In this document: piece after piece, positions 46,284 to 57,186 of the stretch | How the letters are laid out: each line of letters opens with the position of its first letter | How positions within the stretch are numbered: the stretch's first letter is position 1 | Assembly: GCA_005765155.1 (NCBI GenBank) | Contig: VCCP01000004.1 | Span: 5,332,001-5,396,000, forward strand | DNA from: Zelopaecilomyces penicillatus | Taxonomy: Eukaryota > Ascomycota > Sordariomycetes > Hypocreales > Pseudodiploosporaceae | Direction: 5' to 3' | DNA length: 64,000 nt | Made by a program: the position numbers and the translations under genes | Notes under the pieces: generated by a model | What the model saw: the letters and a program-made list of their open reading frames with translations, nothing else | What the model was told of the DNA's origin: nothing | Database searches by the model: none

Positions 46284-48409
46284 CGCGTTCTAGAGGCTGT
46301 GAAAGGCACAATTGTCTCCTCAATTTGATTTCGCTTAACGGGTTGCCAGCTTTACACGACGAAGTTACTTGGCATGTGACGTCTCTGGCACCTCCCATGT
46401 CATGAAATTGCGTTACCCGAACAGAGATAAGGCTCCTCCTTCAAGCGACAGAGCCGGAACCTTCCACTCACACTTCTTAGCAGTTTGATTTCAGGAGGAG
46501 ACGTCATATTATGGTTTCTGGCCGCCTGCAGCCCTGCTAGTGGAAATGGCTAGCGCCGATTTTTCGGGGCTTACAAAGCTCTCCGCCGCTCGCCTGTGGG
46601 CTGGGAACTCTCCATATCCCTGAACGCAACCTATGTGCCTCTCCGACCCCCTTGTCTCTAATCAGCCCTCGCTATTGCCCCACAACAGGCAAGGGTTTTG
46701 TAATCGCACTCTACAGTAAATTCTACTCGAAAGATGCAACCCTAACCTAGTCATTCGTATGTTGAGCTGGAACTGTGTGTGGAGACAAAGAACGTTTGCT
46801 GTGCCCGAGTCAAGTCTAACCACGTTCTTCATCCTTGCATATTTTAAAAGCAGCAGATTAAGACGGACCCGGAGGCTGGCTTTGCTTGTAGAACGGCATG
46901 GGCAAACCATTACCTCGGGTTAACTGATTGTCATCCTTAATTATATTTTTAAATTGATATAACCAAGAAAATAGTGCTTAGAGTTCAATCGTGTTTGATG
47001 TAATTAAATGTGGAACCATGCCCCCCATTTGAGTTCAAAGTAGATCGACTCGTTATCGATGAGCGGGGGTTCTTAAGTGATTGTTATCGGTAGACACACC
47101 CATGCATAGTCGAAGCCTCTGATACTAGTATTTGTTTCAGACCATCTTACAGGGATATAGGAGATGTTCTGCTTACAACGCCAAGATCAGCATGCCTAAC
47201 TTCACAGCGCCGTCGGCAACGCAATAGGTTAGTGTGCTCTAGCCCGTAGTAATGAATGGCCTATAATAGTAGGTAGTTGGGTACTACATACCAGTTCCGG
47301 TCGGGCGTGGTCATTATTTTACTGACACTGGCCGGTGTGTCTAGTCAGCGCCGTGGCTACCTCAGCAGGTTCCACCTTGAGAGGGCCAAGTTTCGGCAGC
47401 GGTCTCTTCTGACACCCGATGCCCAGCCGCCTATATAGGGCTACGACTCTAACAGTATATAGATTCGATTTGCCCATAAGTTGTAATAGACGAGATGAAA
47501 TTTTAACAACCAGAATTGCTGTTTTCACACTCATCTTTATTAATAAGTTACATCCCAATGGCTACCCTCATCCTATGTAGAAACCAGTATTATTAGTGTG
47601 GTGCTCTCCAAACCATGATTCGCTGCCTTACTTACGCAGTAAATGTTTCCAGATGCGGCCTTCCACTAAGGATAGACATTACTGCGATTAGCGATTCTTG
47701 TGGAGGTGCGAGTAATGTAATTGTTTATGCCACTGGCTCTTGGGTGATTAATCGGTGCTGTAAGGGGGCTTGTGTAGAACTGGAAGGATTACTGGATGTA
47801 ATTTGGCTGACGCGGCGCGAGAAAGCTGCCTTTTACTAGGCCGACATATCTTATGTCTTGTTCCTACTTTGGTAAGATTCCGAACATTTTTGTCAAGGTT
47901 TATTTGCGGAGGACTGTTAGTCAGGTTAATAAAGCCATACTGAACTAAATGATGGAAACTTGGCGCATCACTATTACAACGTCTATACATCCACTATTAG
48001 TACCTTAATTACCTGAAACATTGATGAGGCAGAATATGCCTCTCACTGGTATAAGTCATAAGTCTTATCTTAAGGATATTAGTTGCGGTCTAGCAATTAT
48101 TCTCAAGCATGAATAAACTTCGATACATCCACAGCTTGGCTATTCAACATATTTATATACGCTATGTCGGTCTCTACTTTGCGGTGATAAAACCAAAGAA
48201 TCGCATGGCTGTAGCTATATTAAAATATCGTGTTCGTTTAGCAATGTTGTGTTTTTTGGTGTCTGTTTTCTGAAGATGTTTAGTTGTTGTAGCCTTACTG
48301 ATAGGATTCTGTTCATCAACACAATACAGGTGAATATGACATTCCATATATTATCGATGTCTCGTGAAGTTCCTCATCACACAACAGTGCTAGAATCCGG
48401 GGCACGGTA
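46284..48409. other. 2.1-kb gene-free, AT-rich stretch
   Basis: It holds the upstream region of the broken regulator. No domain, RNA gene or bounded repeat was recognised. Confidence 0.4.
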
Positions 48410-48662
48410 GACGTATTTTGAAGCGCCATCACCCAGACTTGAGGGTCCAGCACTCCATGTCACGAGGCACGAGTGACTTTCCAAGATAGGCGAGAAGTGA
48501 GTCCCATTGAGAAATTGCCTACATTCCCTGGATGAATTTAGGCTTATTCACCCACTCATCACATTCCGAAGCTGCAAGAACTTGTCTAAGCCAGAGGCCA
48601 GTGTAAGTCGATGACGCTATGACTTTGGGCTGTTTCCCCATATGCTCATAGACATAAAGTAC
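48410..48662 (-). pseudogene. Unidentified gene relic with two in-frame stops
   Basis: On the minus strand a frame of plausible protein character begins near 48662 (VLYVYEHMGKQPKVIASS), continues WLRQVLAASECDEWVNKPKF and, after TAG at 48519-48521, ISQWDSLLAYLGKSLVPRDM. After TGA at 48429-48431 it reads WRFKIRLPCPGF. A possible earlier exon (MSTKERFDEQH) with a GTAAGG donor lies near 48750. I do not recognise the family. Confidence 0.3.
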
Positions 48663-50012
48663 CTGCATATTGTCAATTACTTTAACTAATGATGTGTGGG
48701 CTGGGAGATATATTTCAGGTTATGTATCAGTGTACTTGAAAGATAGCCTTACGATGCTGCTCATCAAAGCGCTCCTTGGTCGACATTGCACCCATTCGAC
48801 TAATATCAGGCTGATGGGATATCTGCATAATGCTCTACCTGTTCAGGTCTAGACCGGTGGCAAATTCTGGTTGGCTTGCCGTACAGTACGTAATAATACT
48901 TGCTCATCTTGGTGCTGACAACGCCTGGCAGGACGAAACTGTATCTATTACAGACAACAAAAACGCCTGTTCAAGGCGAGCAACTGGTGTTGAATATAAC
49001 GGGCAAGATAGAATAGCAGTGGCTGGGGAACCGTTCTGTTCTGCGCAAGTTTGTGGCATATGAGTATTTACATACGGGTAAGTACCACGTCTCACGGATG
49101 CACACAAAGGGCTGAACCCGCGTTGAGACCTGATCAACGCTAGGTCGGTATTGTATCGCAATTCAGTCTTACATTATTGTGCATATTCTATCCTTGGACT
49201 ATCGGCCAACATTATGGCGGTCGAGAAAGCGCTCTGCTGTAAATGTTCCAAATCTGCAAATCTGAGGGAGGTTGATCAGCATGGGCAAGGCACTAAACCA
49301 ACAACCGGTATTCGACACGCCCACACAGGAATGCGTATCAATTCGTTACAGCCCTGTAGTTATAATAGAGACAAATAAGCTCCGAGTTCCATCTGAGCCT
49401 TGTATAACAGCTAAGCTGGCGGCGATCAGGGGGTGGCGTCCCGCCACCCCTAATTGGCACCGCTCTACGGAGTAAGTAAATGAAGGTCATATACAGATTA
49501 GTCTCTGGTGAGATTGCAAATGACAAACTATACTAATAAATATCAATTAGTACGAAGGGCCCTCTTTACGTTGTAACTCGTTTGATGTCTCTTGTATGAA
49601 TGGAGATAGGATTCTAGGCTGACGAATTCTAGATCATTGGTGGGATTACCTTTTCAGTACATCGGCTGATAATTGCTCCGAGCAGCACAGTGGCTGCATT
49701 GAGTTTTACACCCCCTTTCCAGGATCTGCAGTTTTCCAGTATTGCCTAATACATCATAGAACTCCACTCACCAATGCCGGAGGTTTGACAGGGCTTGGAG
49801 TGCAGAGGTCCCCTGTCTCCATAATTCCAGGGATTGCTATCTGATTCTGACCGAATGCCACCACTTCTCATATTCATTCATCGGCATACTCTACTCCATA
49901 TCCCGCAATATCTCCACCGAAACTGACGCATTTGACATTCCTCTTACGTGTCCCTGACATGGTCAGATCGTGATCTTGCACTCTCAACCTTGAAAGTTTT
50001 CAATCTTTCAGC
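48663..50012. other. intergenic, no gene seen
   Basis: It contains a strong hairpin at 49430..49450. Otherwise no supported feature. Confidence 0.4.
49430..49450. repeat. Perfect 9-bp hairpin
   Basis: GGGGTGGCG and CGCCACCCC are separated by TCC. The GC-rich stem stands out in AT-rich surroundings. Role unknown. Confidence 0.8.
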
Positions 50013-51559
50013 ATGAATCATAATGTTCGTCGGACATACCAAACTCTCTGCATCACCTTCGTGCTCGCAACGATTAAGTTGTCACTTCGTTTATGGGGGC
50101 GGAGGACGAGGAAGATTGCTTGGTGGATGGATGACTACTTTGCAATAATAGCGTGGGTAAGTCATGGGATATTTATGCGAGTGATTGATCCTTTCCCTAT
50201 TGGTAAGATAGTCGTCAGATATTATAAAAGCTGATGTCAGATTCAGATGTTTGCAGTTGGCTGGAACATTTGCTTGACAATCTGTAAGTCCTATCGGAGT
50301 CGTATTGTTAAAACAAAATCCTCAGGATGTTACCACAAGTAATTCTGGCGCTTATGATTAGCATTTCAAGGGATTTCATATGGCTTCGGCCAACATATTA
50401 ATAGTCTTCCGGAGTCCAAGACAACAGTATTCTTTTACTCCAAGTTGCTTAATTGGAACTTGGATTTAAACTACTCTTTTTCCCTAGGTAGTTTTAAGAT
50501 TTCTATCTTACTGCTTTATTGGCGTGTGTTTGGTATTTCATCTATCAGAACATCTATCAAAATCCTCGGCGTGTGCGCAGTTATATGGATCATATTCCGG
50601 GTATGTTGGGCTACTTTTGTTCATCGATCTAAATTACACAGTGTTCAGGCTGGTAAACAGGCCAACTCTTCTTGTTCGGCGAATTAGCAATTCTTCACAG
50701 TATTTATGTGTGTGCCTGTACAAGGCTTCTGGGATAAAACCATTCAGGCTGTTTGCAATGTCAATGAGCAGAAGTTCTACTTCGCCAGCTCCTTCGTCCA
50801 TTTTATTCTTGATACAGCCATTTTTTGTTTACCTCTATGGGAGGTGTTTAGGTTACGGCTAAAGTTACTGGCAAAACTTGGCTTGGCAGCCACATTTGCT
50901 TGTGGCATTATGTACGTGTGACCCCCGATGTGCAACATCGCTCGAGCAAGAATAAAGAAAAGATCTAGGTGTAGACGATCTTTTAAGGCCAAGCTGACGT
51001 TTGATTCGCGATTCTAGCGTCTGTGTGGCGTCAATTCTCGTAATAGTGCCAGCATTCCGCTATACAGAAAATACAGAAGATATCACCTGGAACAATGTCG
51101 ACATGTTCCTTTGGGCTACTGTTGAAATCAATCTAGCTATCCTTGCAGGTAGGCTTTCTTGCTCGCCACCTGTGCATATCTGCTTCTTTACTCGGATTTT
51201 ACTACCGGCTTGAATAAGAGAACTAACCCAATAGCACGAAAGGCTCATTTCCAATGCTGCCGGCTGCCCTATTGCGCCTAGCCACAATTATACAGCCCAT
51301 TGAACAGCCTGATTATAACGGTCGATTAAACATACCACGCACTCGACACAGAATTATCCTGACGACGATCAGCAGGATGCAGAGAATGCTAGATCAAGAT
51401 TCGGCTATTGACCTTACTGATTTGTCATCTCACGACCATAGATGGGTCAATCGAAATCATGAAAACTCTGATCATTCACCAGTATCAACTAATGGGGCTG
51501 TCGAAGATGGAGAACGGGGAGTCAATATATTGGAAGATGAGACCGCAGTAGAAGTATGA
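50013..51559 (+). pseudogene. Rhodopsin-like integral membrane protein gene, probably degenerate
   Basis: Pieces match the fungal seven-span integral membrane family often found in secondary-metabolite and effector-rich regions. Clear exons are 50013..50156 (YQTLCITFVLATIKLSLRLW, WWMDDYFAIIAW), 50241..50283, 50371 to about 50600 (HINSLPESKTTVFFYSKLL, SFKISILLLYWRVFG), about 50702..50916 (CVPVQGFWDKT, FILDTAIFCLPLWEVFRLRL), about 51017..51147 (NNVDMFLWATVEINLAILA) and a tail to 51559 (DDGERG-type acidic end). The first two junctions splice well. The joins near 50600-50702 and 51148-51235 cannot be made in frame with normal splice sites, suggesting indels. A real gene with unusual introns remains possible. 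Confidence 0.5.
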
Positions 51560-53523
51560 ATGGGCCCTGGCCTATAATATGTTAAAGCTTTCTTGTTCAC
51601 TAATGTATTCCACCTTTTCCTGTTTCTTCTAGTGTTCGTTCTAGGTGACTTGTAAATGCATAAGTTTAGGCTTTTTCTAGCCCTATTGCAATAGCTAAAG
51701 TAGTTATGGATATACATCAGCAAATTTACTAAAACCTTTTTATGATGTTACAATGCTTAACTGGCCAACGCTCGCCCAGAGATAGCCGCTAGAATTATAA
51801 TGACCTTCATTGTAGGTATGTGAGTATATTATAGAAAACAGATTTGATAGAGAGGAGGCCCAGATGAAAATGTTGATTTGGAGTGTTATGGCGCAAGGCA
51901 ATCCTGTACCAGCCGCTTTGGAAATGTATCGGGCCTTGAGCCGTTGAAGATACTCACATTGGGGGTGGACATGTCTGATAGAACTGGGCAGGTGACGACG
52001 CCCTTACTGTGGTGCTGATCCCTGGACGCACCTTCTCCATCAACCGAACATATTTCCGCTAGCCGACAAACGAACGAGCTTCTAGTGGTGTGGCCAGACC
52101 AGCTGTTCAGTACTAAAACCTCTGAAACTATTGATGTATAAGTTGGCCGAAACAGTGAGGCTAAACTGCCAACTTGCCAGAGCAATAACCCCCCCTCCCC
52201 CCACTTAGACCCACTGCTATTATATTATAACGATCTGTAATTGATATGCAACTATAAGATATAATGTAATTCTTTTGATGGTGCTATTCGCGACTTCTGA
52301 TATTCCTCCCAAAACAGCACTCATTACGGCGCTCTGCCTACCAAACGTTTTATTGGAGCGTACCGCTAAGATCTTTGGTCTCATTTAGGACCTTCACGCA
52401 TCAACTCAATCGTGTTGTCGCCTCTTATCATCTTTTAACCATCTCTTCATCTTCTAGCCCATGAACCGTTTCAGAGGCATGCCCAGGTAGTGATATTATT
52501 GTGAATAATAGACACCAATGGACCGTCAACTTTGTCTATTAGGGTACGTGCCGCCATTTGCCGTCCTTTAATAACCCACGCTAAATATCACAGCTGATAA
52601 AATTTCGCCCTATAAATCAACGCGATCCAATGCATGTATGTCTTGACAAAGGCCGCCTCCAGCCAGGGCAGGTGTCACGCTCTTCAATTTTTGGGAACAA
52701 CCCGGAAGGCCACTAGATTAAAGAAGCGGACATTGTATCTTATTGTAGAATGTCTGAGGTCAGTCTTTAGCATCAGGTACTCCAAGTTGGCATAAACACG
52801 TCAGCTCCCTTATCAAGAGAGAATTGGAATGAATCAAAGATTTATATCCTTGACGTGTGCAACATTCCCAATGCCAGATTGCCAGACATAACAGGGGTAG
52901 GTCGCTGACTTGACCAATTAAAGGTTCTGAATAGGGCTAGTAGTCCAACGCGGTTCGGACTTTTACTCAAAGTGGCGATTAATAGTCAGACACACTTTCC
53001 AAACAAGTGCCCACCTTTGTAAGTAATTATATACTAACAGACTTAGTTGGCATCCTGTGTCCACCCCCCGTAATGGTTTATACCTTCAACACGCCAATGG
53101 CAGCGGACTATATGCAATATTCCTTACCCCACATGAAAATGTCAGACAGCTAATGCGGTCTAGACATAATATCATAGATCCAATTAATTGAGTTATAGAA
53201 GAGGAGAAATGAGAGGCGATCGAGCATAGCATAATTTATAACGGAGCCTTGGGCTAGGTCCGTTGTCTCAGACCTGGCCTCGGCCCGGTTACTGCATGGA
53301 TGAGCGCTTAAACCTGGTAGGGCGCGTCTTCTACTTGTGACAATAAAGCTTGCCCAGGCTTAGTGGTACATTGGTGGGAGCAGCCGTTGGCCCTCGACCA
53401 GGGTGGCATATGGTTCTTGTATGGCTATGGCCGAGAAATGTTGTAGGGTCATATTGATCATCAGGCTGGTGTGTACTTCCGGTTGTCTCCGAACGTCGAG
53501 TTAAGCTATTTGGATTTTATTGA
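51560..53523. other. 2-kb gene-free, AT-rich stretch
   Basis: No frame with family signatures. Nothing further could be supported. Confidence 0.4.
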
Positions 53524-54150
53524 TCATGGGAAGATAGGTAGAACTTCTGGCAGTTGTAGCATTGCTCGGCTATGGATGTGTCGATGGTGCAGAGGTATCT
53601 GCCCTGTGTCCTGGCTTGGGTTGTAAGGGTTGCTGGGGGGATTGAGCTGATTGGTAGCCGGCCTTGTTGCCCGGGCAGCTGCTGACGCAAACGAACTGGC
53701 GATCTCTTTCAATGTTTGTTCTTTGAGCTGTCTGATCTCGTTCCATATAGAGGTACTACTGACAAGTGTCTCTGTCTGCGTTGCCAATAGTTGGGCAATG
53801 AGATCCACGGTGGCTTTTTCTTGATTTGCGATTATTATTTGTTGCCTTGCGTTCTGATCTGCTGTTTCTCGTTGTTGCTTAAGGCATTGGACCTCCTTGG
53901 CCAGTAATACCATAGCTTTTATTAGTGTTATAGTCTCTTCTCGTATCTAGTCCAAGTTTCCTCCTATTAAGCCAGACTGGTACGCCCGGGCTATAGGTGG
54001 CCTAGTGCCTACTGTCGATTTCCTTTTCCTGATTGCTGCTGGTTCCGTGGTTTTGGCGGCTTCTTCATTCTTTATCCTAGCTTTTTTAGCGTGTGGTGTT
54101 GGATAGTGTGGATCTACTATTATAGATGCACGAACCAGTTGTTGTACCTT
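53524..54150 (-). mobile_element. Possible retroelement ORF1-like relic
   Basis: A minus-strand frame starts around 54120 with basic residues (PHAKKARIKNEEAAKTTEPA), has a stop just after GLIGGNLD, and continues as a charged, helical, coiled-coil-like region (MVLLAKEVQCLKQQRETADQ) into a Thr/Pro-rich segment. Near 53570 a neighbouring frame reads YLCTIDTSIAEQ, resembling the LxCTIDTSRVxxE block of Tad-type LINE ORF1 proteins. No reverse transcriptase is present. The identity is tentative and it is clearly not intact. Confidence 0.3.
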
Positions 54151-54329
54151 AGCAATTGACGAGGTATAGCTCGGTTGAAACCGGTATAAAGAGGCAGCCA
54201 GATCGTAGCGTCATTACCTGTAGGGTTATTACGCTCTTCCTTCCCAGCTCTTGTAGATCCAACGGGAACATTAATCAATACAGGCACACCATACTTAATG
54301 CCTAACCGTATCTTTAACATGCAGGGGCC

Positions 54330-55227
54330 GCGTTGCTGTTAAATCCGTACAGTACTGCCTCACATTCTACCTATATTAATACAATGATAGATCATGTTGG
54401 CGGACCAATACTCACCAGGGCGGTGGCTAGAGCGTGGTTTAGGTGGACGCAAAATAATACATCACTATTGCAGAATCAAGGTTGATCTTCTGAGATAAAG
54501 TTAATAGTGTAGGGGTGGAAGTGAAATATATATATATCTATATATATATGATAATATAGTAGCTAATGACTTCTCAATGCTTCATTCCAATAACGCTGAT
54601 CAATTTCGACTGAGAAGCTATTTCGGTAGGTACTTCTGAATTAATTTAGCGCTTACAGAAGTCTGACATACTTCCATTTTCTGTTGGCAGCTCTCCTCAC
54701 TAGCAAGACGCTGCGGTTAGAGCATTTAAGGGGGAGGTTGTGGTCATGTTATACTCCATAAGGGTTGGTTCCGTCCTTACGCCCCTCTCATGTTTAAACA
54801 TGGAGACAAACGTGGCTGAGCACTTGGCCACGTCATTAGTGAATTAGTCCAGTCGTGATTCAAAAAGATTTTGATGGGGAATGACTCTGAGGGTGAGGTT
54901 ACTATGCCCACTAGTTGCCCTTCTGAAGGCTAGCCATAATCTGCGAAAAGGGAAAAGTGGAGAAAATAAATTATCATCCGCTAATCTGTTTAATATAATA
55001 CTGTTTCAGGAAGCATGGACTTAACCTTACAAGTGCAGAAGATTGCGCGTTCTCGAAACCAGGGGGATATATAGCATCTATGAGGCTTTATATTATTGGT
55101 TTTTAAAGTTTATCCATTCCATATCACAATATTCGTTCCATCTGCATAGCGCTGTTAATACCTTTGTTGCTATCTAGTCCATAGAGTGATATCGCTTGCA
55201 ACAGGACTTTCGCCTCCTTTGACGTTA
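54330..55227. other. intergenic, AT-rich
   Basis: It contains an imperfect TA-dinucleotide palindrome at about 54527-54550. No gene is recognised. Confidence 0.4.
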
Positions 55228-56222
55228 ATGCAGTGGCAAGCCAATATGCACACCAATATTGTTCATGGCTTTCAAGCAACCAACGAAGCCGGCCCAACCA
55301 CCTCTATCAGCGGCATTAGCATAGCTACCAGATCGGCTTGGCTAGCCACTTCTTCAAACTGCTCTACCAGTTCATCTATTCACGAGGAAGAACAGAGCCA
55401 ATGCCATCTCCTGGGACGATTTGCGCTGCTTATACAGACAGCTTTTGGAGCCCTGGCGCTTCTCTCTCTTTTATTCAAGCGCTGGCTAGAAAGGCCGCAA
55501 AGGTCAGTTCACGTCTGGATTTTTGATTCATCTAAACAAGTCGTCGGTTCAGCTCTCCTGCACATTTCAAATATAATAATTTCTATATCAAGGAATGAAT
55601 CTGAATCAAATAAGGCGCGACTCAAGAGGACAAACCAAACATTAACTATGGATGTGGTACATACCCCCAACCCATGTTCCATTTATATTCTTAACCTGTT
55701 CATCGATGTAAGTGCATTATAAGTTTTTTTTTTTTAATTATAGCTGCTGAAAAATATTAGACTACTATTGGCATACCTATCTTTGTCTTGTTACTGCGTG
55801 TCATGACTAGACTCGCCGCTTATACTCCATTAAGCAAACCGGGCGCATCTATCCAATCAGGCAATTATGGCCATCCACCAAAGACACAATAGTGGCTTAA
55901 GCAGCTCATGCTATATATCTGAAGCCTAGCTGCTACGAAGGTGTGCATTTGTGGCATATTCCAGATTGTGCCATGGATGTTGGATGTAGGTGATTGGGCG
56001 CTCCGTTGGACTGAGGGAAACGAAAGGCTGCAAATTGCCTGTGTCATGAGGATCTTTCCTCTTATCTTGAATACCACACAGTACTGTATTACATATTATT
56101 TTATCAAGAGGAAGAGGGACTTTGGGCTGCTACCGTTCGAAGATCTGGACGCAAGACATCAATCCAATGATATGCCTACGCCCATGAGAAATCTGAGTGT
56201 GGTAAATGCAGATGATGGCTAA
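55228..56222 (+). pseudogene. STIMATE/YPL162C-type vacuolar membrane protein gene with two stops
   Basis: Exon 55228..55707 and exon 55761..56222 are joined by a clean intron (GTAAGT donor, ATATTAG acceptor). The first has the family core CHLLGRFALLIQTAFGALAL, WIFDSSKQVVGSALLHISN and NPCSIYILNLFID. The second continues TTIGIPIFVLLLRVMTRL and SIQSGNYGHPP, then is interrupted by TAG at 55890-55892 and TGA at 55920-55922, and resumes WMLDVGDWALRWTEGNERLQ and FPLILNTTQYCITYYFI. The family is a multi-span vacuolar/ER membrane protein, usually single copy and conserved in fungi, so an intact copy is likely elsewhere and this one a decayed duplicate. Both stops lie in the short segment between two conserved blocks. 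Confidence 0.75.
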
Positions 56223-57186
56223 GCATTTGCGCCGGATCAAATTAGGGACAGCTTAGACGGGATCAACAGCTTGGATATGAGCAGCAATGAATGGGATACT
56301 TAGGAAAACGTCTTCCCAGTTCGTTTAGACATCAAACTAATAGACCTATGCCCACGCCGCCGTACCACGCAAATGATCACCTGTACCCAAATTTGCAGCA
56401 TCCATTCATGCTACATTCTCTGCAACAGTAAACAATACTCGTGGATTTCGTTCCGTATATATGAATTGGCGTTGCCGAACCCAGCTATGGCGCAGTCGGG
56501 CTCGAACACTGGGACTTGTCAGCATGCAGCTACACAGAATGAGCATCAACAACGTGCAGCCCAACAGTTGAGCCAATCCCTCTCGCAGCATGACCACCAA
56601 GGCCCACAGCGAGAGCGTGGATATTCCACACAGATAGATCATAGCCCGAACCGTGCTAGGCTTGATGAACGGGTTAATTCTTCGCTACTATACCTTAGGC
56701 CTTACTCCTAACCAAACTCTAGGTGTGGGTGTATCTTAGGGTTAGGTCGCCTTGAACGTATGTTAAAGGGCGATGGAGTGATGACTAAGCGATCTCTCCA
56801 TGAAATAAAACTTGAGTGTGTTTTCCTAGCAGTTATATAGAAGCAACTGATAATCTATAAAATAGGGTACAGCAAGTTTCTGATAAGTAAGCGTCTATCT
56901 ATTTAGTAAAAGTGTTACTAAATTGGGGCTGACGATGATTAGATTGTACGATATCAATCTGGGGGGGTGGGGGTTTGAGACCTCAGAAAACGTGAGTTTC
57001 AAACAAAAACAATAGAGTATGTTGAATTAACCCTTCATCAAAAAGCCCCAGGCATGATAGAAATGTGAGTGCTATTCCTATTTACTATTAAACTAGCCGA
57101 CCTCGGTCCTACAGGGCTGACAAATGATGGACCTTAGTATAAACCTCTTGTTGAATCAAAATCTGAAATTAACCAGATCCTATCGG
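56223..57186. other. intergenic, no confident gene
   Basis: A Gln/His-rich frame at 56373..56711 has low-complexity composition and no domain. It may be a relic of a transcription-factor tail but is not supported. The region from 57000 onward may be decayed PKS sequence that I cannot read. Confidence 0.35.

Noticed and set aside
56736..56746. Telomere-like TTAGGGTTAGG
   Set aside because: Less than two repeat units; chance is sufficient and no array follows.
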